Positions 18,193 through 26,728 of a stretch of DNA of 42,776 nt are shown here, piece by piece. Position 1 is the first letter of the stretch; the number at the start of each line of letters is the position of its first letter. The position numbers and the translations under genes are program-made. The notes beneath the pieces were generated by a model. The model was not told the origin of the DNA. It did no database searches and saw nothing but the letters and a program-made list of their open reading frames with translations. Location: contig NZ_JAIWPR010000003.1 in NCBI RefSeq assembly GCF_021191635.1, positions 1 to 42,776 of the forward strand, read 5' to 3'. Origin of the DNA: Alterluteimonas quercicellularis. GTDB lineage: Bacteria; Pseudomonadota; Gammaproteobacteria; Xanthomonadales; Xanthomonadaceae.

Positions 18193-19827
18193 TCAGGCCG
18201 GCGGCGCGGGGCCGGCGGCGTCCGTGCGGGCGAGGCCGAAGATGCGGCGCAGGAACGCGGCGCCGTCCTCCAGCGCCTGCCGGGCGATCGCGGAGACGGA
18301 GACCGCCTCGATGAAGCTGTGCGGGGCGCCCTTGTACAGCTTGACCTCGACGCCGACGCCGGCGGCCAGCAGCTTGCCGGCCATCGCCAGGTTCTGCTCG
18401 GCCAGCACGTCGCACTCGCCGACGCCGATGAAGAACGGCGGCAGCCCCTCCACGTCGGCGAGCAGGCCGTGCGCGTAGGGATCGTTGCGGTCGCCGGGCC
18501 TGCCGATGTAGTGGTTCCAGAACGTGTCGACCTCGGCGGCGGTCAGCATGTCCTCGGCGGTGCCGTAGCGGCGGCGCGAATGCGGCGAGCAGTCGGGCGT
18601 GTAGCCGGCGTAGTAGTTCAGCGCCGCGGCGACGCGGCGGTCCTCGCCCAGGTCGCGCAGCGCCAGCAGCGCGCCGGTGGTGAGGTTGCCGCCGGCCGAA
18701 TCCCCGCCCAGCGCCAGCCGCTGGGCGTCCAGCCCGTGCGCCGCGCCGTGGTCCTGCAGCCAGCGCACGACGTCGACGACCTGCTCCAGCGCGACCGGGT
18801 AGTGCGCCTCGGGCGAGAGCGCGTAGTCGATGCCGACCACGGCGACGCCGGCGCGCGCGGCCAGCTCGCGCATCACCCGGTCGTGGGTGTCGAGGCTGAA
18901 CATCGCCCAGCCGCCGCCGTGCAGGAAGCCCAGCGTCGGCTTGGGCGTGCCGGGCGCGGGATCGTGGAGGCGCAGGCGGACCGGGCCGTGGCGGGTCGGC
19001 GCGAAGACCTCCTCGGTGCGCGCCATCGTGGGGCCGCCCTCGCGCCAGGGGCGCCGGACCTGCTCGACGATCTCGCGCTGGGCCGGCCAGTCCAGCGTGC
19101 GGCCGGCGACGAGCCGCCGGCCCTCGGCGATCACGCTGTCGATGAAGCGGGCGATCTCCGGGTCGATCGGCCGGGCGCGCGGCTCGATGGCGGCGATGGC
19201 ATCGGTGCCGCGGCCGCCGTCGAAGCGGCGCATCCACGCCGCCAACTCATGATGGCGCGTGTCCCAGAGCCCGCGCAGGATGTCGTCGAAGACGTCGTCG
19301 CGCTCGTCCTGGCCCAGCTTGAAGGTCGCGCGCGTCGCGCGCACGTGCGCGTGGAAGCCGACGACCCCGCCGCGCAGCGTGTCGTAGCGCGGCCCCATCT
19401 CCTCGACGCGCCAGGGGCCGGGGCGGTCGCGCTCCAGGTCGTCGACCAGGTGGCGCAGCAGGAAGTCGGCGTCCTCCGGCGTGTCGCGCAGCTCGATGTC
19501 GACCTGGAACACGGCGGCGGCGTAGTTCCAGGTGGGCGCGCGGCTGCGGTCGGCGAACCACGACGGCGACACGTAGCCGTGCGGCCCGATCAGCAGCACG
19601 GTCGCGCGCGGGTCGTCGGCGAACGTGCGCCACTGCGGGTTGCTGCGCGCGAAGTGCCCGAGCAGGCGCAGCGGCGCGCCGTCCGCGTCGCATTCGAGCT
19701 GGACCGGCAGCGGCGTGGCCGACAGCGCGCCGGCCGCGCCGGAGACGATCCAGGCGAAGGGCTGCTCGGCGACGAGATCGGCGACGTCGCGCGGGGAACG
19801 GGCTTGGAACGGGGAAGGATTGGACAT
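18193..19827 (-). CDS. Fusion of PaiB-type FMN-binding domain with HSL-family alpha/beta hydrolase
   Basis: This 544-residue protein joins two families normally encoded apart. Residues 1 to about 205 match the PaiB/FMN_bind_2 fold: PFAWIVSG, LLGHFARSNPQW (55-66), GPHGYVSPSWF (81-91) and APTWNYAAAVF (97-107). Residues about 220-535 are a hormone-sensitive-lipase-type esterase: oxyanion motif HGGGW (303-307), nucleophile S377 in GGDSAGG, and probable D473 and H503 completing the triad. No signal peptide is seen, so it is likely cytoplasmic. It is last in a minus-strand run after a permease and an amidase, 34 bases behind the amidase. Bacillus PaiB represses sporulation and protease genes, but the domain here may only bind flavin. 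Function of the fusion is unknown; domain calls are strong. Confidence 0.9.
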   Translation of the reverse strand: MSNPSPFQARSPRDVADLVAEQPFAWIVSGAAGALSATPLPVQLECDADGAPLRLLGHFARSNPQWRTFADDPRATVLLIGPHGYVSPSWFADRSRAPTWNYAAAVFQVDIELRDTPEDADFLLRHLVDDLERDRPGPWRVEEMGPRYDTLRGGVVGFHAHVRATRATFKLGQDERDDVFDDILRGLWDTRHHELAAWMRRFDGGRGTDAIAAIEPRARPIDPEIARFIDSVIAEGRRLVAGRTLDWPAQREIVEQVRRPWREGGPTMARTEEVFAPTRHGPVRLRLHDPAPGTPKPTLGFLHGGGWAMFSLDTHDRVMRELAARAGVAVVGIDYALSPEAHYPVALEQVVDVVRWLQDHGAAHGLDAQRLALGGDSAGGNLTTGALLALRDLGEDRRVAAALNYYAGYTPDCSPHSRRRYGTAEDMLTAAEVDTFWNHYIGRPGDRNDPYAHGLLADVEGLPPFFIGVGECDVLAEQNLAMAGKLLAAGVGVEVKLYKGAPHSFIEAVSVSAIARQALEDGAAFLRRIFGLARTDAAGPAPPA

Positions 19828-19861
19828 GCGGGCCTGTCTGGGGGCGCGAAGGGAAAGGGCG

Positions 19862-21301
19862 TCAGGCGGCCGGCGCGGCCACGGAGTGCGCGGGCCAGCG
19901 GCCGGCCCACGGCGCGGCCGCCTCGAGTTCGTAGGCCAGCGCGAGCAGGGTGTCCTCCTGCCCGCGGTCGGCCGCGAACATGCTGCCGATCGGCAGGCCG
20001 CCGCCGGACATCGCCAGCGGCAGCGAGATCGCGGGCGTGCCGGCCATGTTCTGCAGCGGGGTGTAGTCGATCCACGCGAACATCGTCTGCATCAGCGCCT
20101 CCAGCGGGACGTCCGGCGCGAACGTGCCGAGCGGCGGCGGCGGCGCGCTGACCACGGGGGTCAGCACGACGTCGTGCGTGGCGTGGAACGCCGACAGCTG
20201 CCCGGGCAGCCCGGCGATCTGCGCGTAAGCGGCTTCGAGCGCGCGGGTGGGCAGGCCGCGGGCGCGCTCGCCCAGGCCCAGCGTCCACGGCTCCAGCGCG
20301 TCCTCGAGGCGGCGCCCGCCGATCAGCGCGGTGGCGGCGTCGACGGCGTCGGCGGCCAGGTGCGACCACAGGTCCTCGAACGCGGTCAGGAACGCGTCGC
20401 CGTCGAGCGGCCAGCGGGCGCGCTCGACGCGATGCCCCAGGGTTTCGCACAGCGCGGCGGTGCGCGCGACGGCGTCCCGGACCTCCGGGTGCGGCGGCGC
20501 CCCGCGCAGGCCGTGCTCGATCACCGCGATCCGCAACCGCCGCGCCGACGGCCCGCGCACCATCGCGCGGCCGGGCTGCAGGTGGGTCGCGGCGAAGCCC
20601 CAGGCGACGTCGCGGACGCTGCGCGCGTGCAGGCCGTCGGCCACCAGCAGGTCCTCGACCAGGTGCCGGCCGCGCACGCGCACGGTGCTGTCGCGCCCGG
20701 GCTTCAGGCCGACCACGCCGCAGCACGAGGACGGCAGCCGGATCGAGCCGCCGCCGTCGCTGCCCTGCGCGACCGGTACCAGCCCGGCGGCGACCGCGGC
20801 CGCGGCGCCGCCGCTGGAGCCGCCGGGCGAATGCGCCGGCGACCACGGATTGCGGGTCACCGGTCCCTGCAGCGGCTCGGTCGAGGCGAGCAGCCCGAAC
20901 TCCGGCATCGCCGACTTGCCGACCGCGACCAGGCCCTGCGCGGCGAGCCGCTGCACGTACGGATAGCCGTGCGCGGCCAGCGTGCCGCTGCGGCTGCGCG
21001 AGCCCGCCAGCGTCGGCATGCCCGGATAGTCCAGCGAATCCTTCGGCAGCCAGGGCACGCCGGCCATCGGGGCGCGGGTCGCGGCGCGGTCCACCGCGGC
21101 GGCCTCGCGGCGGGCCAGCGCGAAGGCGCGGTGGCTCAGCGCCTGCAACGGCGGGTCCAGCGCCTCGATCCGCAGGATCGCCGCTTCGGCCAGGCCGGCA
21201 GCGTCGATCTCGCCCGACCGCACCAGGGCGGCCTGGTCGTGGGCATCCAGGAGACCGATGCGGAAGGCATCGGAGCGCGTGAGGGTGTCGTGGGTGGGCA
21301 T
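19862..21301 (-). CDS. Amidase signature family enzyme
   Basis: The 479-residue protein is an amidase-signature hydrolase that splits carboxamides to acid and amine or ammonia. The Ser-cisSer-Lys triad is visible: K87 in LPKDSLD, cis-S162 in SPGGSSGG, and nucleophile S186 in GSDGGGSIRLPS. The 24-residue spacing between the serines equals that in fatty acid amide hydrolase. No gatA/gatC-type neighbours are present, so this is not the tRNA amidotransferase subunit. It lacks a signal peptide and is likely cytoplasmic. It lies 31 bases after the permease and 34 before the PaiB-hydrolase fusion, suggesting an operon that imports and cleaves an amide. The natural substrate is not readable from sequence. 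Confidence 0.92.
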   Translation of the reverse strand: MPTHDTLTRSDAFRIGLLDAHDQAALVRSGEIDAAGLAEAAILRIEALDPPLQALSHRAFALARREAAAVDRAATRAPMAGVPWLPKDSLDYPGMPTLAGSRSRSGTLAAHGYPYVQRLAAQGLVAVGKSAMPEFGLLASTEPLQGPVTRNPWSPAHSPGGSSGGAAAAVAAGLVPVAQGSDGGGSIRLPSSCCGVVGLKPGRDSTVRVRGRHLVEDLLVADGLHARSVRDVAWGFAATHLQPGRAMVRGPSARRLRIAVIEHGLRGAPPHPEVRDAVARTAALCETLGHRVERARWPLDGDAFLTAFEDLWSHLAADAVDAATALIGGRRLEDALEPWTLGLGERARGLPTRALEAAYAQIAGLPGQLSAFHATHDVVLTPVVSAPPPPLGTFAPDVPLEALMQTMFAWIDYTPLQNMAGTPAISLPLAMSGGGLPIGSMFAADRGQEDTLLALAYELEAAAPWAGRWPAHSVAAPAA

Positions 21302-21332
21302 GCGGAGCGGGCGTCGGGCGTGGAGAGGGGCG

Positions 21333-22820
21333 TCAGGCGGCGCGCCGCAGCGCGCGCTCGCGGCCGTAGAACCGGTAGAGCAGCACGCCGAGCGCGGCGT
21401 AGGCGCCCAGCAGCACGATCGGCAGCAGGTCGCCGTCGCGGGCCTGCTGCAGGATGTCCAGCGCCACCGGCAGCGTCATCGCGAAGCTCAGCACGATGGC
21501 CGATACCGGCACCACGCCGAGCCAGACGCCGCCGATGCGCACGCCGCCCAGCGGCACGCGGAAGCGGCCCGGCCGCGCGGGCCCGGTGCTGCGCAGGCGG
21601 ATCAGGGCGATCGCCACGATCGCGAACATGAAGGCGACCCCGAACGAGATCAGGTCGGCCATCACCGAGATCGGCAGCAGCGCGGCATTGACCGCGGCCA
21701 GCGCGGCCAGCAGCAGGTTGGCGATCCACAGGCTGTTGCGGGTGGGGTGCAGGCGCGCGAACAGGTCGGGCAGCAGGCCGTCGCGGGACATCGCATAGCA
21801 GACCCGCGAATGCCCGAAGGCATTGGCCAGCAGCACCGAGGCCAGGCCGGCCAGCGCGCCGATCTTGATCACCACCGCGAACTGCGGCCAGCCGATGCGG
21901 TCGACCGCGAGCGCGATCGGATCGGGCACGTCGAGTTCGCGGAACGGCACCAGCCCGGTCAGCACGATGGCGGCCGCCACGTACAGCGTGGCGCAGATTG
22001 CCAGCGAGCCGAGGATGCCGATCGGCACGTCGCGTTGCGGATCGCGGGTCTCGGCGGCCGCGGTGGAGACGGTCTCGAATCCCAGGAAGGCGAAGAACAG
22101 CAGCGCCGCCGCCCGGGCCACGCCTTCCCAGCCGTAGGCGAAGCCGCCCTCGTTGGGCGGCACGAACGGCGACCAGTTGCCGGGATCGACCGCGGTCGCG
22201 CCGGCGACGATGAAGCCGACCAGCACCAGTACCTTCACCACCACCAGCACGGCGTTCGCCAGCGCCGAGCGGGAGACGCCCAGCGCGACGATGGCGCCGG
22301 CGGCCAGCGCCGCGCCCGCGGCCACCAGGTTGGCGTGGCCGGTGATTGCCAGCGAGGTGCCCGCCAGCGATCCGCCCGCGGCCGCCGGCAGCAGCTGGAT
22401 CGCGGGCGTGGAGACCGCGGCCGGCAGGGCGATGCCGAAGCCGGCCAGCAGGCTGCCCAGGTAGCCGGAGAAGCCGACCGCCAGCAGCGACGCCGCCACG
22501 CTGAACTCCAGGAACAGCAGCCACCCCAGCGCCCAGGCCGGGCCGATGCCCATCGTGTACTTGCAGTAGCTGTAGGCCGAGCCCGACTCGGGCACGCTGG
22601 ACGCCAGCTCGGCATAGCACAGGCCGACCAGCAGGCAGGCCAGGCCCGCGATCAGGAACGAGACCGTCACCGCCGGCCCGGCGTACAGCGACGCGGCGGT
22701 CCCGATCAGTACGTAGACGCCGGCGCCCAGGATCTGGGCCACGCCCAGGATCAGCAGCGCGCCCCAGCCGAGCCGGCGCTGCAGCCCGGGCGCGGCGTCC
22801 GGTCGCGCGGGCGCGGTCAC
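21333..22820 (-). CDS. APC-family amino-acid/polyamine permease
   Basis: The 495-residue protein is a 12-helix-type APC transporter related to cationic amino-acid carriers of the YhdG/CAT group. Helix 1 carries the unwound substrate motif (GVAQILGAGVYVLIG). A later loop has FFAFLGFETVSTAAAETRDPQRDVP, the conserved helix 6 to loop region, and SVLLANAFGHSRVCYAMSRDGLLP follows. It takes up an amino acid, amine or small amide, probably by proton symport or exchange. GTG 22820 is the only plausible start; no ATG is in frame nearby. It is first of three tightly spaced minus-strand genes (permease, amidase, fusion hydrolase) and lies 194 bases after an esterase gene on the same strand. Confidence 0.9.
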   Translation of the reverse strand: MTAPARPDAAPGLQRRLGWGALLILGVAQILGAGVYVLIGTAASLYAGPAVTVSFLIAGLACLLVGLCYAELASSVPESGSAYSYCKYTMGIGPAWALGWLLFLEFSVAASLLAVGFSGYLGSLLAGFGIALPAAVSTPAIQLLPAAAGGSLAGTSLAITGHANLVAAGAALAAGAIVALGVSRSALANAVLVVVKVLVLVGFIVAGATAVDPGNWSPFVPPNEGGFAYGWEGVARAAALLFFAFLGFETVSTAAAETRDPQRDVPIGILGSLAICATLYVAAAIVLTGLVPFRELDVPDPIALAVDRIGWPQFAVVIKIGALAGLASVLLANAFGHSRVCYAMSRDGLLPDLFARLHPTRNSLWIANLLLAALAAVNAALLPISVMADLISFGVAFMFAIVAIALIRLRSTGPARPGRFRVPLGGVRIGGVWLGVVPVSAIVLSFAMTLPVALDILQQARDGDLLPIVLLGAYAALGVLLYRFYGRERALRRAA

Positions 22821-22968
22821 CGGCGGCCACCGCCGCGGTGCGCGGCCACGGGCGACGGCATGCGTGCGCAGCGGGCGGGGAGGCGTCGGCGACCGGTCAT
22901 GCGGCCGATGCTCTTCGCAACGCGGGGCCGGCGCTTCGCCATCCCGCCCTCCGACTTGGCCGAACGAG

Positions 22969-22983
22969 CAGGCGGTCCGCCTG
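22969..22983. other. Short palindrome between esterase and permease genes
   Basis: CAGGCGGTCCGCCTG is a near-perfect palindrome 32 bases after the esterase stop. It could be part of a terminator, but no T-tract follows on the minus strand. Nothing else is evident in this 194-base spacer. Confidence 0.3.
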
Positions 22984-23014
22984 TCGGCGGTGGGGTCGCC
23001 CGTCCTTCCGCGCC

Positions 23015-23929
23015 TCAGCGGATCTCGAACGCGAACCGCAGCACGTCGGTCACCGAGCGGGCGGGCACGCTCACGTGCACTTCCTCCGGGTAGCGGTGCA
23101 GCCGCACGCGCAGGCCGTGGCCGGACAGCCGGTCCAGCCGCTCGACCAGCGCCCGCGCGGGCTCCGGGTCGTCGTCGGTGTCGCGGTCGCCGACGAGCAC
23201 CATCAGCCGGCTGGTCCTGGGGATCTTCCCGTCGGCCAGGCGCGCGGAGAACGCGCGCTCGTCCTCCAGGATGCCCTGCGCGTTCCATTCCATCGACGGG
23301 CTGGCCGCCACGATCGAATGGAAGGCGCCGGGCCGCTCGTAGAGCGCGTAGAGCGCGAACAGGCCGCCCAGCGAGTGGCCGAACAGCGAATGACGGTCGG
23401 GATCGACGCGATGGCGGCGGGCGATCTCATCGCGCAACTTGCCGGTCAGGAAGTCGAGGAACTGCCTGCGCGCCCCGCTCTCGTACTGCGCCAGCGCGCG
23501 CCATTGCCGTGGCGGCGGGTCGAGCAGGGGCGCGGTGAAGTCCTTGAGGCGGCGCACGTCCCAGGCCTCGTCGCCGGGATAGCCGACGCCGACGACGATC
23601 GATTTCCCGACCGGCAGGTACTCCTGCACCCAGCGCGCCTGGGCGAACGACCCGAAGTAGGCGTTGCCGTCCAGCACGTACAGCACCGGGTAGCCGTCCT
23701 CGGGCGCCTCGGCCTCCTTGCCAGCGGGATAGGACACGAAGATCCGGTACACCTCGCCGCTGTCGGCGGCGAGGTCCCAGACCTGGGTGGCGGGCATCGT
23801 GTAGCCCGGCGCGGGCACCGGCGCCGGCGCTTGCTGCGCCCAAACCTGCGTGGCCCACAGGCAGGCGGCCGCGCCGATCGCGACGCGCCGCAGCGCGGCC
23901 CGGCCCCGAGTCCCACTCATTCCCGCCAT
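23015..23929 (-). CDS. Secreted esterase, PF00756/IroE-BesA-like alpha/beta hydrolase
   Basis: The 304-residue protein has a signal peptide (about residues 1-31, ending QVWAQ), so it acts in the periplasm or outside. It belongs to the esterase D/siderophore-esterase group (COG2819 type), with PVLYVLDGNAYF, nucleophile S186 in LFGHSLGG, AASPSMEW, an acidic D248/D250 region and probable catalytic H285 (EEVHVSVPARS). Relatives include IroE, Fes and BesA, which cut ferric-siderophore esters, but many family members hydrolyse other esters. ATG 23929 has GGGAG six bases upstream. It is divergent from the ArgE-type gene and upstream of the permease run; a siderophore-type receptor lies three genes away on the other strand. 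Confidence 0.85.
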   Translation of the reverse strand: MAGMSGTRGRAALRRVAIGAAACLWATQVWAQQAPAPVPAPGYTMPATQVWDLAADSGEVYRIFVSYPAGKEAEAPEDGYPVLYVLDGNAYFGSFAQARWVQEYLPVGKSIVVGVGYPGDEAWDVRRLKDFTAPLLDPPPRQWRALAQYESGARRQFLDFLTGKLRDEIARRHRVDPDRHSLFGHSLGGLFALYALYERPGAFHSIVAASPSMEWNAQGILEDERAFSARLADGKIPRTSRLMVLVGDRDTDDDPEPARALVERLDRLSGHGLRVRLHRYPEEVHVSVPARSVTDVLRFAFEIR

Positions 23930-24063
23930 GTCGCGCTCCCGTCGGTCCCGGCGCGCGCCATTGAGGCAGCAAGTCGGCGCGATGGCAAGACGCCCGGGGC
24001 CGTCCAGGGCGTTTCGGATAAGCCGCGGGATCGATCGGCATGTCCACCGGGCCGTCGCGCGGC

Positions 24064-24069
24064 TAGGCT
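24064..24069 (+). promoter_or_regulatory. Possible -10 of the argE-type gene
   Basis: TAGGCT fits the TAnnnT pattern, the same hexamer used before the DUF6445 gene. Transcription would begin near 24076, 22 bases before the TTG start at 24098. The -35 region (TGTCCA at 24041-24046, 17-base spacer) is poor. Confidence 0.3.
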
Positions 24070-24097
24070 CGGGGCTCGTCCCCGCGACAGGCCAGCC

Positions 24098-25270
24098 TTG
24101 ACCACCACGCCTCCCGCCTTCCCCGCCAGCGCGCGCGAGTGGCTCGCGCACCTGGTCGCGTTCGACACCACGTCGCGCAACTCCAACCTCGCGCTGGTCG
24201 AATCGGTCGAGACCTGGCTGGACGCGCTCGGCGTGCGCTCGACGCGGGTCCCGGCGGCCGGAGGCGGCAAGGCGAACCTGCTGTTCTCGATCGGTCCCGA
24301 GGTCCCCGGCGGCGTGGTGCTGTCCGGGCACACCGACGTGGTGCCGGTGGACGGGCAGACCTGGCGCAGCGATCCGTGGACGCTGACCGAGCGCGACGGC
24401 CGCCTGCACGGCCGGGGCGCGGCGGACATGAAGGGCTTCCTCGCGACCGGCCTGTCGCGGGTGCCGGCGATGCTCGCCGCCGGGCTGAAGCGGCCCGTCC
24501 ATTTCGCGCTGTCCTACGACGAGGAGGTCGGCCTGCTCGGCGCGCCCGCGCTGATCGAGGCGCTGATGGCGAGCGTGCCCAGGCCGGCGCTGGTCGTCGT
24601 CGGCGAGCCGACCGGCATGCGCGTGGTCGACCGCCACAAGGGCATCATGGGCCTGCGCACCACCGTGCTCGGCCACGAGGCGCATTCGAGCCAGACCCAC
24701 CTGGGCGCGAGCGCGAACATGGCCGCGGCGCGGCTGATGGCGCGGATCGTGGAGATCGCCGACCGCCTGGCTGCGGCGCCCGCTGCCGTGCCCGGCTTCG
24801 AGCCCCCGCATGCCACCGTCACCATCGGGCTGGTCGAGGGCGGCACCGCGCCGAACATCCTGGCCAGGCGGTGCGCGTTCGTCTGGGACATCCGCTCCGG
24901 ATCGCCGGCCGAGGCGCGGGCGGTCTTCGACGAGGTCGACGCGCTGGCCCGGCAGCTCGAGGCCGACATGCGCGCACGCTTCGACGACTGCGGCATCCAG
25001 ACCGAGGTCCTGTCCGACGTGCCGCCGCTGACCGGCGCGCTCGACGCGCCGGCGCTGGCGCTGGTCTCGCGGCTGGCCGGCAGCGCCGAGCGCGAGGCCG
25101 CGTCCTACGTCGCCGAGGCGGGGCTGTTCGAGCGCGCCGGGCTGCCGACCGTGATCTGCGGGCCCGGCTGGATCGCCCAGGCGCATCAGCCGGACGAGTC
25201 CATCGAGATCGGCCAGCTCGCCGCGGGCGAGGCGTTCGTGGACCGCCTGATCGAAGCGCTGTGCGAATGA
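24098..25270 (+). CDS. argE: ArgE-type N-acyl-amino-acid deacylase (acetylornithine deacetylase family, M20)
   Basis: The 390-residue metallohydrolase has the M20 di-zinc site: H78 and D80 (SGHTDVVPVDG), bridging D110 (GRGAADMKG), catalytic E142 with E143 (YDEEVGLLGA), E170 (VGEPT) and H363 (AQAHQPDE). It aligns with acetylornithine deacetylase, which frees ornithine from N-acetylornithine in arginine synthesis. In Xanthomonadaceae the biosynthetic enzyme is an N-acetylcitrulline deacetylase inside the arg operon; here the gene is instead coupled to an MFS transporter (ATGA overlap) and a TonB receptor, pointing to a scavenging role. The start is TTG 24098; no ATG is in frame near the family N-terminus. 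Symbol reflects family, not proven substrate. Confidence 0.86.
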   Translation: MTTTPPAFPASAREWLAHLVAFDTTSRNSNLALVESVETWLDALGVRSTRVPAAGGGKANLLFSIGPEVPGGVVLSGHTDVVPVDGQTWRSDPWTLTERDGRLHGRGAADMKGFLATGLSRVPAMLAAGLKRPVHFALSYDEEVGLLGAPALIEALMASVPRPALVVVGEPTGMRVVDRHKGIMGLRTTVLGHEAHSSQTHLGASANMAAARLMARIVEIADRLAAAPAAVPGFEPPHATVTIGLVEGGTAPNILARRCAFVWDIRSGSPAEARAVFDEVDALARQLEADMRARFDDCGIQTEVLSDVPPLTGALDAPALALVSRLAGSAEREAASYVAEAGLFERAGLPTVICGPGWIAQAHQPDESIEIGQLAAGEAFVDRLIEALCE

Positions 25271-26577
25271 GCGACGCGCCCGCGCAGTCCGCGAAGCGGA
25301 TCGTTGGCAGCCGCGGCTGGGTGCTCGGCGTGCTGACCTCGATCTACCTGGTCAACTTCATCGACCGCCAGATCCTGGCGATCCTGCTGCCGCAGGTGAA
25401 GGCCGAATTCGACCTGTCGGACACCGTCCTCGGTCTGCTGGTGGGGCCGACCTTCGCGCTGTTCTACGCCACCATGGGCCTGCCGCTGGCGCTGCTCGCC
25501 GATCGCGTCAACCGCCGCCGGCTGATCGCGGCCTCGCTGGCCCTGTTCTCGGCGATGACGATCGCCTGCGGGCTGGTGGCGCAGTTCTGGCAGCTGGCGG
25601 TGGCGCGGATCCTGACCGGGGTGGGCGAGGCCGGCACCGGGCCCGCCTCGCAGACGATGATCACCGATCTCTACCCGCCGGAGCGCCGCGCCCGCGCGCA
25701 GGCGATCTACGCCACGGGCGCCAACCTCGGCGTGCTCGTCGCGTTCGCCGCGGGCGGGGCGATCGCCCACGCCTGGGGCTGGCGCGTGGCCTTCGTCGCC
25801 GCGGGGCTGCCCGGCCTCGTGCTCACCCTGGTGCTGCTGGCGACCGTGCGCGATCCGCAGCGCGGTGCGAGCGACCCCGCCGCGGCGTCGCACGGGGACG
25901 CGCCGGGCTTCGCCACGGTGATGGGCCAGCTCTGGGGCAGCCGCGCGTTCCGCTACACCGCGCTGGGCGCCTGCTCGACCTGCTTCACCGCCTACGCGCT
26001 GGGCAGCTTCTTCCCGCTGTTCCTCGACCGCAGCCATGGCCTGTCGACCCGCGACATCGGCATCGTCATGGCGCTGATCATGGGCGTGTGCGGAGGGCTG
26101 GCGACCTATGCCGCCGGCCACCTCGCCGACCGCTTCGGCCGCCGCGACGCGCGCTGGTACGCCTACGTTCCCGCGCTCGCCGCGCTGGCGCCGCTGCCGC
26201 TGGCGCCGATCTGCTTCCTCGCGCAGGACACCGGGATCGCGCTCGCGGCCGCGATCGTGCCGCTGTCGCTGACCGCCGCCTTCATCGGCCCGACGATCGC
26301 CGTCGTCCAGCGGCTGGTACCGCTGCGCAGCCGCGCGACCGCGGTTGCCACCCTGATCCTGATCGACAACATCGTCGGCCTGGGCCTGGGGCCGCAGTTC
26401 GTCGGCCTGGCCAGCGACCTGTGGCGGCCGGCGCTGGGCGAGGACTCGCTGCGCTACGCGATGCTCGCCGCGATGGCCGGCTCGGCGGTGTCGGTGTTCG
26501 GCTTCGTCATGGCGGCCCGGCACCTGCGCGCCGACATCGGCGCGCGCGAGGCCGCGGCGCCGGCATCGAATGGATAA
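25267..26577 (+). CDS. Major facilitator superfamily transporter, spinster-like
   Basis: The 436-residue membrane protein has 12 predicted helices. MFS motif A occurs between helices 2 and 3 (GLPLALLADRVNRRRL, about residues 71-86) and is echoed in the second half (GHLADRFGRRDAR). The start IYLVNFIDRQILAILLPQ resembles the spinster-like/anion-symporter group. It probably moves an organic acid, an acylated amino acid or its product across the inner membrane. Its ATG overlaps the argE-type stop by four bases (ATGA), so the two are translationally coupled and likely share a substrate. The TonB-dependent receptor gene follows after 115 bases. Substrate is not determinable from sequence. Confidence 0.92.
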   Translation: MSDAPAQSAKRIVGSRGWVLGVLTSIYLVNFIDRQILAILLPQVKAEFDLSDTVLGLLVGPTFALFYATMGLPLALLADRVNRRRLIAASLALFSAMTIACGLVAQFWQLAVARILTGVGEAGTGPASQTMITDLYPPERRARAQAIYATGANLGVLVAFAAGGAIAHAWGWRVAFVAAGLPGLVLTLVLLATVRDPQRGASDPAAASHGDAPGFATVMGQLWGSRAFRYTALGACSTCFTAYALGSFFPLFLDRSHGLSTRDIGIVMALIMGVCGGLATYAAGHLADRFGRRDARWYAYVPALAALAPLPLAPICFLAQDTGIALAAAIVPLSLTAAFIGPTIAVVQRLVPLRSRATAVATLILIDNIVGLGLGPQFVGLASDLWRPALGEDSLRYAMLAAMAGSAVSVFGFVMAARHLRADIGAREAAAPASNG

Positions 26578-26686
26578 GCATCCGCTTTGACCTGCCAAGC
26601 GGGCCGGCCGCTCCTGCGGTATCACAGGATCGTGACGGGGCGGAGACATCGCCGCCGCCGGGCGACGAGACCTTCTGAGGGGAGAG

Positions 26687-26728
26687 GCTGACGTGAAGCA
26701 GGCTGACATGAAGCGGGCCGACATGAAG
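26687..26728 (+). repeat. Triple 15-base repeat containing three in-frame starts
   Basis: GCTGACGTGAAGCAG, GCTGACATGAAGCGG and GCCGACATGAAG repeat in tandem, placing GTG 26693, ATG 26708 and ATG 26723 in the same frame fifteen bases apart. Only the first copy has a Shine-Dalgarno sequence. It encodes the ADMK units at the receptor N-terminus. Confidence 0.8.

Noticed and set aside
19862..21301. GatA subunit of tRNA amidotransferase
   Set aside because: No gatB or gatC is adjacent, and the context is a permease and esterase operon; the protein is a general amidase-signature enzyme.
26578..26692. Fur box upstream of the TonB-dependent receptor
   Set aside because: Only GATAAGCAT near 26574 is remotely similar; no 19-base Fur-type palindrome is present.
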